From Mimachlamys varia (Eukaryota; Mollusca; Bivalvia; Pectinida; Pectinidae): 64,000 nucleotides of DNA. The notes beneath the pieces were generated by a model, which saw nothing but the letters and a program-made list of their open reading frames with translations, was not told where the DNA came from and ran no database searches. The stretch covers positions 4,671,501 through 4,735,500 of the forward strand of contig OX392532.1 of assembly GCA_947623455.1 (NCBI GenBank), written 5' to 3'. The translations under genes and the position numbers were made by a program. This document shows positions 23,958 through 35,018 of the stretch, piece by piece; within the stretch, counting starts at the first letter, position 1; each line of letters starts with the position of its first letter.

Positions 23958-25027
23958 CTGACTCCGAGAGCCTAAATAGTCAGTACCTTATACATCGACT
24001 CCGAGAGCCTTAATAGTCAGTACCTTATACATCGACTCAGAGAGCCTAAACAGTCAGTACCTAATACATCGACTCAGAGAGCCTAAACAGTCAGTACCTA
24101 ATACATCGACTCCGAGAGCCTAAACAGTCAGTACCTAATACATCGGCTCCGAGAGCCTTAATAGTCAGTAACTAATACATCGACTCCGAGACCCTAAATA
24201 GTCAGTACCTAACACATCGGCTCCGAGAGCCTAAATAGTCAGTACCTTATACAACGACCCCGAGAGCCTAAATAGTCAGTACCTAATACATCGGCTCCGA
24301 GAGCCTAAATAGTCAGTACCTTATACATCGGCTCCGAGAGCCTTAATAGTCAGTAACTAATACATCGACTCCGAGAGCCTAAATAGTCAGTACCTAATAC
24401 ATCGACTCAGAGAGCCTAAACAGTCACTACCTTATACATCGACTCCGAGAGCCTAAACAGTCAGTACCTAATACATCGACCCCGAGAGCCTTAACAGTCA
24501 GTACCTAATACATCGACTCCGAGACCCTAAATAGTCAGTACCTAATACATCGACTCCGAGAGCCTAAACAGTCAGTACCTAATACATCGACCCCGAGAGC
24601 CTAAACAGTCAGTACCTAATACATCGACCCCGAGAGCCTAAATAGTCAGTACCTAATACATCGACTCCGAGAGCCTAAATAGTCAGTACCTAACACATCG
24701 GCTCCGAGAGCCTAAATAGTCAGTACCTCATACATCGACTCCGAGACCCTAAATAGTCAGTACCTAACACATCGACTCCGAGAGTTTAAATAGTCAGTAC
24801 CTAACACATCGACTATGAGAGCCTAAATAGCCTGTACCTAACACATCGACTCCGAGAGACTAAATAGTCAGTACCTAATACATCGACTCCGAGAGCCTAA
24901 ATAGTCAGTACCTAATACATCGGCTCCGAGAGCCTAAATAGTCAGTACCTAATACATCGACTCCGAGAGCCTAAATAGTCAGTACCTAATACATCGACTC
25001 CGAGAGCCTAAAAAGTCAGTGCCTTAT
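23957..25027. repeat. 37-bp minisatellite array, about 29 units
   Basis: The unit contains CCGAGAGCCTAAATAGTCAG, then TACCTAATACATCGACT, period 37 (for example 24001 to 24038). Variants include CTCAGAGAGCC, CGGCTCCGAG, AACAGTCAGT and CCTTATACATC. The array decays at the right end (AAAAGTCAGTGCC). Confidence 0.96.
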
Positions 25028-26574
25028 ACACGAGGTCGCATGGCTTACTAAGCTTTTGAATGCGATGTCGCTACTAAGTCACGAAGCGCAAACCTATCGA
25101 ACAGAGCACATGACTGTAGCTTAGGTAGCTGGAGGAGGTAGGGGAACACCAACTGTGCAGGAGACACTAAGAATATAGTAACACAGTCTGTATCAGATGG
25201 TGTCACTTAACCTTCACGCCGGCCACTAAAGGCCAGTGTTGTTTGGATACGGGACCATAATGGAGGATAATGCTATCTTACCTCACTCCCGATAAGGTAA
25301 GTGATATAGAGAACTAAAATCTTAACACAAATTAACATTAATGATATTTCTCGTTTGAAACTAAATCTGACATCAATAATAGTATGCTTTACATAATATG
25401 ATTTTGTTTAAGCTTTGGCATTTTCTGATTATTGTTTTTAATGCAACTCTCAAATTACAAATCAAAACGATTGCGGTTTTTTATTCATTCATTGATTTAT
25501 GCAAAATCAAAAATAGTGACAGAAAGCTAAGGACAGTACATGTACCCCATTACTCAGCTTAAACAGTAACTGACCAGCACCTGGTTTATTATGAAATATC
25601 GTTACTGACCATTATTTATTAGCGCATTATTTTGTGTTTTGTTGTCAAATACATATAATTCTGAAAAAAATAGTTTAAGGGTAAATTAATAAAATGAGCT
25701 TAAATCAACGCATGATGTGACTAATGTATTATATATTTAAATGGTTCTTACAAAAAAATGTATTACAGAATTTTACGTAGTTTAGATTCTAACAAAACAA
25801 ATATTCTGTTTTCACATATTTTTTGCGGGATCAAACTGTTGAGTAGTATGAGTAATGTATGTACAAACACACAAATACAGTAAAACAATATACCTATATG
25901 TTATTTTCTACCGGTAAAATGTAGCAGCATTTAATGTATATTGGAGGCACTTGATAAATAATGAAAACTAGTTCGAAGTGAATAACATTTATTTAAAGAA
26001 CGTTTTACACTGCAGCATGCCTTAACAGTTGGTATATTTATTTTAGGTGTACACATTGCGAATCTAAACCTTTTAGCAATAAGTTAAACCCTTCATTAGC
26101 ACATTAAAGGGGTATTTTTGTATCGGTTATGCTATTTAAACAAATACGTTTTTGGAGAAGGTGATGTTAGTTATACTCGCTGCTACAATCATATGATGGT
26201 GTAGTAAGGAGGTTAATCCATGTTATAACACTGGCGCTACATTGATACCATTGGAGCATCGACGTATGTTAAAATCATTCGATAAAATGTTTACAAGCTT
26301 GAGAACACTGTAAACGATACATGTTGTAAAGTTACGATTTGAAATTACCACAAAAGCTCTCTTTCATCTCTGCGAGTGACGACCGATCAATGGCTGACGA
26401 CTAGTTGGGTGTCATTAACGCGTCTACGATGTGAAGATGTTCTCATATTTCTGGGAAAACAAGGACGATCGTTTTCCATTACGTGTTGGCAGAAATGTTT
26501 TGTCAAATTTGTCCTCGTTAACTGTTATAATTCTTCTCGAATTCACTTATTTGAAAGCTTTTAAATCACATGAA
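25028..26574. other. No recognisable gene
   Basis: A GC-richer patch follows the array (about 25028-25260), including GCCGGCCACTAAAGGCC, then AT-rich DNA. I see no coding, RNA or transposon motif. Confidence 0.5.
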
Positions 26575-26616
26575 TATCGAAGTGTTAACAAAACCATTAT
26601 CCGAACTCAAAATGTT
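26575..26616 (-). mobile_element. PLE terminal scrap
   Basis: GAAGTGTTAACAAAACCATT and CCGAACTCAAAATG match the family 3' terminus (minus strand). Only about 40 bp is recognisable. Confidence 0.55.
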
Positions 26617-27264
26617 TATCAATATCACAGCCGTCGCTCTCTACAAACTTAAAGTAATTATTTCTTTTTAAATGCAAACTTCATGAAACGACATTTAATG
26701 ACAATTCATGAAAGAAACTTCGGAATCTGCTTCCAAGTTCAATAGATTGAACAGCCCTTCCTTACTTCACTAAGGAGTAGTTACTTAAACTGTCGATGAT
26801 AAAATAACCTTTGTGTTTAATTGTATGGTGTTATGTTACTGGTACAGATCTCCGATTCTCACCAATACCAATTGCCTTCGCTGGCAACAAAACCTACCAA
26901 ACTAGATACACAATAGCAAGCTATAGCCTTCCACATGTCATCTCCTGATTAGAATATTTCACAAACTTTCCTTTGTAATACAGGTCCGATCCTAATATAT
27001 CACTTGTATTATGTCTCCGGCTATTGATCCTGGCGTCTGTTTTCCTTTACATTGGCTATTTTCTGAGGAAAGCGTTTCACTGCTATAGGAGAGATTCTTT
27101 GCCTTCTGTGGTGTCCTTGGTTTGCCGTTGGTATTCACTGACCATACATCAGGGTTCTGATTGATACGGAGTTTATTGTGCTACCTCGTCGCCGACATCA
27201 CCTTGCTATCATACGTCGTGAATGCTCCAGATCCATTTTATTCACATGTTCTGTGTTTGTGTTT

Positions 27265-27455
27265 TAAAAATAAATTAGAGAATACTGAAGCGTTTACAAA
27301 ATCATAATCCGAACTCCAATCGATTAAACCAGGGGCAAAATATGAACAAAGGAAAGACTTACATGCATACCCTTGTAAAAGTACTAGAGAATCATACCAG
27401 GTGTTGCGGAAGAGTAAGCGTCTTCGAATTCTGCGTCATCGACGATGTAGAAAAA
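27265..27455 (-). mobile_element. PLE 3'-end fragment
   Basis: AAATTAGAGAATACTGAAGC, CATAATCCGAACTCCAATCG, then GTTGCGGAAGAGTAAGCGTC and a TCATCGACGA stretch. It is the 3' module only, in minus orientation. An extra GAATT interrupts the VDEAE-type motif. Confidence 0.75.
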
Positions 27456-27804
27456 TATCTAACAATGTAGATCTTCCGGTAGAGCAAAGTCGTGGCTCGG
27501 ACAGCTACCTGTACTCTTACTTCTTCTGCCACACAATACAACTACGGACGTTTGACATACATTTCAGTGTAAGCAATCTAATCAGGAAGTAGCCGCGTAA
27601 TTGTCTATTGTTGTACTGTACGGGTAAAATAATCACAGTTTCGCTTATATTTCCAAACCTGTACGTTATTACAGAGTCAGTATATGTATTTCTTTTCCAA
27701 CTCTCACGAATTGTTTCATTTGATCAAAATGACATATAAAACGTTGTCTTTCATCTTTTTTCTTCATCGAACCATTTGTAAAACAAATCTGAAAATAAAA
27801 TTAC

Positions 27805-27925
27805 CAAAAAAAAAAGAGAGAATACAGAAGCGTCAACAAAACCAAAATCCGAACTCAAAAAGGAGCAAAATATGGTCAGGGGATGATTTATATGCATACC
27901 CTTGTAAAAGTACAAGATACAAGGA
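27805..27925 (-). mobile_element. PLE 3'-end fragment
   Basis: GAGAGAATACAGAAGCGTCA and CCAAAATCCGAACTCAAAAA mark the terminus. A GATTAAAC-type stretch is deleted. It ends with the CTTGTAAAAGTACAAGATAC run seen in other copies. Confidence 0.7.
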
Positions 27926-29622
27926 TCTATTGCACTATTGTGTTTCTGAATTTACCTTGTAATAAATGCTTCTTAAAATACTGTTTTGCCGGTATTCACA
28001 AAACAAAGCATCGATATATATATATTTAAATGGAAATAATCACAGGAAAATGAAATACTATTCCAGCATAATGTTGAAGTTATATGTCTCTAGTGTACAT
28101 TATAACGTGGTTTACGGACTACGCGAGAAAGTGTTCTAGACAATAACATTAATTTTTAAGGTTCAAACTAAAGTACACTTGACAGTAAGAGAACTTTACA
28201 TGAGTATAGGCCCGACATAATGAGCGCCAGGGGACACGAGAATCAGACGGTTCTGTCCAGCGAGCCGTCTCCTTCACTTCACATTACTTAACTTAACATA
28301 CGAGATTTAGAAATGATGGAATGAAAGGCCTAGCCCGTACTCCTAGACCATTACGTACCACATGAATTGCTCCCTTGGGACGACATATTTCGGGAGAAGC
28401 ACGTCCACGGACTGCCAAGTATGGACAATATAGAGTTAAATTACATATCTGTAATGTGTCTAACACAAAACTGTAACAAAAGTCGTCCGTGAATAAACAT
28501 CTAAACCACCAAAGCATGGACAGTAAATTTGTTATCTCGATAAAACAAATTATTAAGCGATTCACATCAGTATATGATGGTAAAGTATATAGCCCATGTA
28601 GATCGACTTGGTATCTTCATCTGAGAAGAAAATCGTGACAGGTGCCATATTTGATATCGGCTAATCTTTCCCTTTTGGCTAAACTCAGTCATATTATTTC
28701 ATTCCTTTTTTTCTCTCTTTTTGAAAGGTAAATTTGGGTTCCGAATTTACTGTTTATTGCATGTATTACTCTAACAGTAAATATATTAAGAAAAGTGCCT
28801 TATCAACAATACTAATAACCAAAATGCAAAAACATATTTCATCTAAACACCCATCTAACAGACAATTATAGGAATTGAAAAGGCACAAAATGTAACAGAT
28901 TCTTAATAAACACAAATATCCCCGGAGAGGGACCATCAACACCTGACCTTGATCATAATGTCAAATTGGAAATTTGGTATCTGCAGGACATACGTTACAC
29001 GAAGCTAGACATCGCCAAACGAAATCCTAAACGTTTAACATGCAAAGCAATTGTGACATTTGACGTGTAAGACCTTAGATTGAAGGCTGGGATGTTACTG
29101 CTGAGCGGAACGTGAATGTCATAGTAGGATCGTCACATGTGTGGAAAAACTGATTTCTTGTTTCTGATAAACATAAACATTAATTGATATTGGCGTCTCA
29201 AAGTTGTCTTCTTTTTAAATAACATGGTACAAAAGTATTTCCGCAAAGATATATTTCTATTTAAGGCGAATTAGAGTTGTTCTTATTTTGACTATTTGTA
29301 ATGTTACGTAGCAATTATGCATGCAATGCTTGTTCCAGGAGAGATGTATGAGGGTTTTTTGTCTTCGTATGCACGCGAAACAGTATGGCGTAATGACATA
29401 TTCTCACAATACATAATAACCTTACTGTACAGCCGTTATCAGTCGCAAGGTATTACACAGCGTTTTGTTCGTGATAAAATGTATAAATACGAGATGGAAT
29501 GGCGAGTGACAATTATTTCTGCTGAGACTTTGGCACGAACACGACTCCATTGATTAGATATTCCCGAATGGTCTTTAAACAGCGAGGCTAACAACTATAC
29601 CGTATTGAGTTTGATTTGTGAG
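27926..29622. other. No recognisable gene
   Basis: Mostly AT-rich. A 90-codon minus-strand frame at 28293-28565 has a GC-richer C-terminal half (28310-28430) with residues such as GAIHVVRNGLGVRARPF. I recognise no family and see no clear splice pair. A 78-codon plus-strand frame at 29317-29553 is likewise unassigned. Confidence 0.45.
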
Positions 29623-29750
29623 ATTAACATTTCGTCAAAATTTGTACAATTAACATTTCGTCAAAATTTGTACAATTAACATTTCGTCAAAATTTGTGAG
29701 ATTAAAATTTAGTCAAAATTTGTGCAATTAACATTTCGTCAAATTTGCTT
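29623..29750. repeat. 26-bp tandem repeat, 5 copies
   Basis: ATTAACATTTCGTCAAAATT plus TGTACA recurs with an exact 26-bp period at 29623, 29649, 29675, 29701 and 29727. The fourth copy is changed (ATTAAAATTTAGTC) and the last is shortened. Confidence 0.93.
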
Positions 29751-30397
29751 ACGTCCTTTGTATATATTCCGGTTCACTGCCCAATTAAGCGATCGCATGT
29801 CGCAGGTTTCTGGTAGATTGTAACATACCCGCTGATAATTCATCATTAACATTATTATTCAAATAAGCATCAGTTATTCATAATGCTATGCTATCGTCAT
29901 GGTCGAGTGTTTAGAAGCAACAGTTACAGCGAATTTATATAATCTCAAAATTGAAATATGGCACAACAATAACCATCATGACATGATACTAAAACCAATG
30001 ACGACTTCGTTCCAAGAATTTCGAAATAAAAATAAAATATATTTTTAAAAGGAATCTCAAAGTTGAAGAGTACCTTTTCAATATGCAAAAGCAATGACTG
30101 ACGTAGATATTAAGGTAGCTACAGTAAACGTTAGCCCAAGTCAAGATTGACTTAGATGAGAGGGTTGTAACACGAACACCCACGACTGATATTTTGAGAC
30201 AAAGATGCCTTTCATTCACAAGTAATAGGTGTTATGTCAATAACGAACGTTTTGTGTTACGTAATCTTTCTCTATCACTATAAATCGACGTAATATGGCT
30301 CATCATATTCAGAGTTTATTAACTCCATTCTAATTCCGTAAATCTAATCAAATGTACCCTTCTGCATATTCATCATTTGTTTCTGTATCGATTTCAA

Positions 30398-30727
30398 TCA
30401 CGAAAGCCTCCATACACCCATGTGTGCTTCATGCTGCATTACACGTGCCCATGTCGTCGTCAAACGATGTGCAATAACGTCTGGAAGGCTGCATGTTTGG
30501 TGTAACCTCTCGTCTGTATGACCGTAGTAGTTGACTTCAGCTGTAAAGCTGACGTTGTGGAGAGTTGTCGGACTTGGCCTACATACATCAAGACCATAAA
30601 GCACATGCTGCATACCAATGAAACGTGTGTACCATACAACCTGCATTACATTGCAAAACAAAACATCACTTACATGTACATCATCAAAAGATGGTAGCAA
30701 CAGGGCTCTGTAGAGATAAGCTGACAT
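30398..30727 (-). CDS. Possible exon(s) of an unknown gene
   Basis: A 109-codon minus-strand frame with GC content visibly above its AT-rich surroundings and protein-like composition (WYTRFIGMQHVLYG, VNYYGHTDERLHQT, WARVMQHEAHMGVW). Possible 3' splice sites precede it: CTCTACAG just inside the frame (about 30710), or AATGTAATGCAG before GTTGTATGG (about 30637). The frame ends in a stop at 30398. Some residues faintly recall the acceptor region of family-92 glycosyltransferases (an aromatic or Trp-rich stretch, then an I/FGM/VQH-type motif), but I cannot confirm this without a search. It could also be a pseudogene piece. The start codon of the frame is probably not the true start. Confidence 0.35.
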   Translation of the reverse strand: MSAYLYRALLLPSFDDVHVSDVLFCNVMQVVWYTRFIGMQHVLYGLDVCRPSPTTLHNVSFTAEVNYYGHTDERLHQTCSLPDVIAHRLTTTWARVMQHEAHMGVWRLS

Positions 30728-33700
30728 AATATCACCACAGGCGATAATGTGACACCTGGATTAAAGAGCTATTTAATCCAAAGGTTCTTTTGGGTGCAAT
30801 TTATCTTATTTAGAATTTGAAATATACATTGCCGTGAGTCACTGCCTCAAATGCGATTCGTTGAAGTGGAAAGTGAAATGGTTTTTCGCTACCTTGTAGT
30901 GATAAATGCTTTAATGATGCATCTTTAAAAAAAACTAAATCATGTCGGTCAAAAGATGCGCACAACTTATGCGAATGGGATAGCGTTCAGTTTCCTGGAA
31001 TAATCTTGACACTGAACTGAACGAGAATATGGCCAACTAGTATGTAGACCTTTGTTAATGTAGATGTTTGCGTTTCTCGGAAGTAAAACACGTTACCGAA
31101 GCATTGCGTGTACAATTTATTACGTACAGAGTGAAATAAAGGAAATGTTTTGGTAAAAAAAATACAACATTTTTTAGAAAACGTTTTAAAAATGAAAAAC
31201 AAAAATGTTGAAAACACATCATAAAAAAACATCAAAAACATAAAAACACATCTGCAGATGTCATTACATTGACCCTATAAAGCTTCGAAATGTCAAATTT
31301 TTGCATTTATCTGCATTAGCTGATATCCAAGTTTGATTTGTCTTGGGATACGTTTCATACAAGGAAACAGGATTGGCTTAACAAGGAGCTTCGCTTTATA
31401 AAAGTTTATGACATCAAAACAACACGTCCATATACCATTGTGTCATTTTGTTTCCAGAATAAATCAACGATGTTATGTCAGCTACAGCTTAAGCTGTTCA
31501 AATACCTACAGGTCGGGCAGGGCTAAAAGCTGTACAGAAAATATTGGATGGTATATCGGATCACTCGTCCAAAAATCGTTATAGTTGTAAAACATACTTA
31601 TCGTAATTTGTGTACCCTGATCATCATAATGACGTTGTATATCCATTATCTCTTTGTCAACACAGTGTTTATTTCTTCGTTCAGAAATCATCAAACCCCT
31701 AAAAGGACCAACAGCATCGTTATTGAACTAATATTCCTTAATATCATATATTCTGTGTACGCTGACTACATTTACAGGGCATAAATATAGTGAACCATGA
31801 ATAGGAAGCATTTTCATGGGGAATATAAAGAGAATATTAGTTTCCGTTATTTTTGTGGGTAATTAAAACATAAATTAAGAGTTTATATAATGAACATGAG
31901 AATAAGTATGCTATTAGGTTTGTTACATATATATATATAATGAAGTTTATATGTATAGACATGTAACGGACCCTACCATTTAGACGTGTCCTGTTAGACT
32001 GAACAATAAGATGTGTGTGATCTTTAATTAATTAGGCGTTTCAGGAGTTGACACTGTGATATTATACCAGGACTAATTAGGACCAGAACGTATCGTCGTG
32101 TCCACCCTGCGACTATCATATATCAATGACTTATTTGGAACAGCTTGTATTCAGAGCATCAAAGAAAACCATTAAAATGTTTTCAAAGCCGGGAAGCCAT
32201 TGTGAGGAAGTACAATCAGCTTCCAAGATGTTTTGATTAAAAATCTGGCAAAAGAAATCATTTATATTTTCTCCAATACACTTGTTCCAAATCCCATGAA
32301 AAAGCAAATCCATAAACCTTGCTTATGTCCCTTAAGCGATCATTTATTGTCCGTGTGTCTATATCACGATCGATGTCACCCTGGTGAGTGTACGGGGATG
32401 TTATAACAGAGGATAGAAAACACCTGTAAATCTGTTGGATTCTAAGACTAAGAGACACCCGTGTATGCATATGATTGTTATTGCCGCCATTAGGCCGATT
32501 CCATCTAATAACATCGCTATAAAACATACAATTGTGACAGCACATTATCTGAACAAATATCAGAGACGGCCGTTAAAGACGCCATCTTGGCTACTGTTTG
32601 TTATCACCAAACATTATCGATGGAAATGAAGCCTACTTTAGCCCCAAACTGTTTCCGGTCACGTGTGTTGCCACTTCCGGAATCAGGATACGTGGCTCGG
32701 TTTATAATCCAATGAATGTATGAATTCTGTATTTCTATGTCGATGCAATAACGAGATAAGCTGTACTGCTGATTTGCATCGATTTTCGGGAGGGCTCCAC
32801 CATTGACCAGAGGAAACGATACATTTGATATGTTTTGTGTTGGTATAACTTGCTTGCAGATTGGGCAGATTTGGTTAACGAGTCTAATTCAATAAATATT
32901 TTCAATAGCGAAAGCGATCTTTCATTTAAGTAGTTGTGGTTAAGAAAGACAGTATTGACCGTGTTATAATACTTCTCGGACAGACTCGTAGTCAGCACTA
33001 CTACAGCCAGAATAGCTACGTTAGAGAATATAAAATCAGTACATATGTTTCGTATGTATTGTCCTTCAAGCCTTCCTGTTGATAAAGGTATAATTTATGG
33101 AATGTATATGTAAATAAGCATATACATGTTATTTTTTTCGTTAGAGGGAACAGTTGTTCAAAGTAAAGAAATGATTTTAATTAAATCTGTCCGTTGGTGT
33201 TTTAAAATAGACATTGTTTACTGTAGAATTGATCTGATAATTTACAGAATATATACTTTTCTATTGATGAAACATCTTCACTGTTAAAAAATATTTATTA
33301 AATTCTTCGTTTCGTAAAAGTTAAGACTACTTCAATAATTATACAGCTTTAGAACACATCGTGTTTGTATCGTAAGAATCGATCTTGACAAATAACTGGA
33401 CAATCTCGTTGGCTAATCTGAAGTCGTGAATGGGTTCTATAGAGATTTATCTTAAGCTGCCTAGCCCGGTTCTACAGTATTGGTTATTTCTATCAAATGC
33501 AGTCTTTTTTACATTTTTTGCCGTAAACATGTCCTATTTGGAAAACATCCTGTTCTCTCTCCCTGATTCTAGATTTGCCACAGTTCTCTACAGAGATATA
33601 TTGAAGTTTAGCCTCTATATTGCCTATGGCGGCATTCGCGACCCCGATCAGCACCATCAACACACGAATATAACACCCACATCAATACACGGACCCGACT

Positions 33701-33916
33701 CCATGATTTTTCATCGACTTTATGTCAAGTATACAAAATGAGAAGCAACGAATTCGATTTGGGTTAAGACAGTACAGACGGTGGTCGTAGGAACCCTGGT
33801 CTCCGAGTATGATATTTCCGCTAGTTATAACTGTCAGAGACACATATAATTATGTTATCCATACAAAATCATAAAACCCCCGGCGATATGATCACAAACA
33901 CGAAATGAAGAGCTGC
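30728..33916. other. No recognisable gene
   Basis: AT-rich, with (TA)n at about 31929-31942 and a perfect hairpin at 33102-33127 (9-bp arms ATGTATATG/CATATACAT). Frames of 60-103 codons (31548-31784 plus, 32131-32313 minus, 32258-32545 minus, 33430-33741 plus) show no recognised domain. Confidence 0.5.
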
Positions 33917-34180
33917 AGTGGGGTGATGGTGGTGGTGGTGGTGGTGGTGGTAGGTTGGAGAAATAGAGAGGTTGTGGTTGTCGGGGTGGGGTGGAGTAGG
34001 GTGGTTGTGGTGAAGTAGTGGGGTTGCTGGTGGTGGTGTTGGTGGTTATGGTGGTGGAGTAGTGGGTTGGGGTAGAGTGGAGTTGTAGGGTTGTGTTGGC
34101 GGGTAGTAGTGTGGTAGTGGTGGTGATGGGGTGGTGGTGGTGGTGGTGGTGGTGGTGGGGTGGAGTAATGGGGTGGGGAT
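33917..34180 (+). repeat. G-rich GGT/GTGG simple-repeat tract
   Basis: About 260 bp in which the plus strand is almost entirely G and T with some A. It has long (GGT)n runs at about 33924-33951 and 34131-34157, and clustered G tracts such as GGGGTGGGGTGGAGTAGGG. On the minus strand it reads as poly-His, poly-Pro and poly-Thr frames (up to 143 codons), which are translations of the simple repeat, not a gene. The G-tract spacing suits G-quadruplex formation on the plus strand. Confidence 0.93.
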
Positions 34181-34549
34181 GTCGATGAATCGTTAGCCAC
34201 TTTATCAATAATGTTCCTTGCAAGTAAAATGACAGTAGATACAAGTTAAAGACATGTTCCACTAATGATAAGGTTTCTATCTGCAAAACAGGGCAGTTGG
34301 TATATACACCATCGTTATTGGCGTTGTCACATCATTTCTCTGGGAATGGTCAGTCAGCATACGCTGTAGAACCCAATAACGTCTTCTGGTATGCAATGTA
34401 TGAGATTACATTGCTGGAGCTATCCATTTCTTTTGTGTGTTGTCAAAATACGAGTCTATAATTTTGTCTAAAAATAAATCAAAAACGGAGAGCCAGTCTG
34501 GCGATTGGGGGTGATCCGTGTGTGTCGGGACATTTACGTGCTCGTGCCA

Positions 34550-35018
34550 ATTAAAGACATACAAGATAGCTGCCCCTTTATGATGAGTTATAATATAAAA
34601 CTGAGCATCCACTTATATAAAGTTGTGTATGTCGAGTGTTGTCTAATCGCTAGGTCTTTATATCCATTAAAGACATACAAGTCAGCTGCCCCTTTATGAT
34701 GAGGTATAATATAAAACTAAGCATCCACTTATATAAAGTTGTGTATGTCGAGTGTTGTCTAATCGCTAGGTCTTTATATCCATTAAAGGCATACAAGATA
34801 GCTGCCCCTTTATGATGAGGTATAATATAAAACTGAGCATCCACTTATATAAAGTTGTGTATGTCGAGTGTTGTCTAATCGCTAGGTCTTTATATCCATT
34901 AAAGGCATACAAGATAGCTGCCCCTTTATGATGAGGTATAATATAAAACTAACATCCACTTATATAAAGTTGTGTATGTCGAGTGTTGTCTAATCGCTAG
35001 GTCTTTATATCCATTAAG
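34550..35018. repeat. 116-bp tandem repeat, 4 copies
   Basis: Units start at 34550, 34666, 34782 and 34898 with ATTAAAGACATACAAG or ATTAAAGGCATACAAG, exactly 116 bp apart. The last is 114 bp and is followed by a partial ATTAAG at 35012. Copies are nearly identical, differing at AGATAGC/AGTCAGC, GAGTTAT/GAGGTAT and AAACTGAGC/AAACTAAGC, with 2 bp lost in the fourth. Confidence 0.95.

Noticed and set aside
33855..34286. Poly-His/poly-Pro protein on the minus strand
   Set aside because: It is a translation of the GGT simple repeat.
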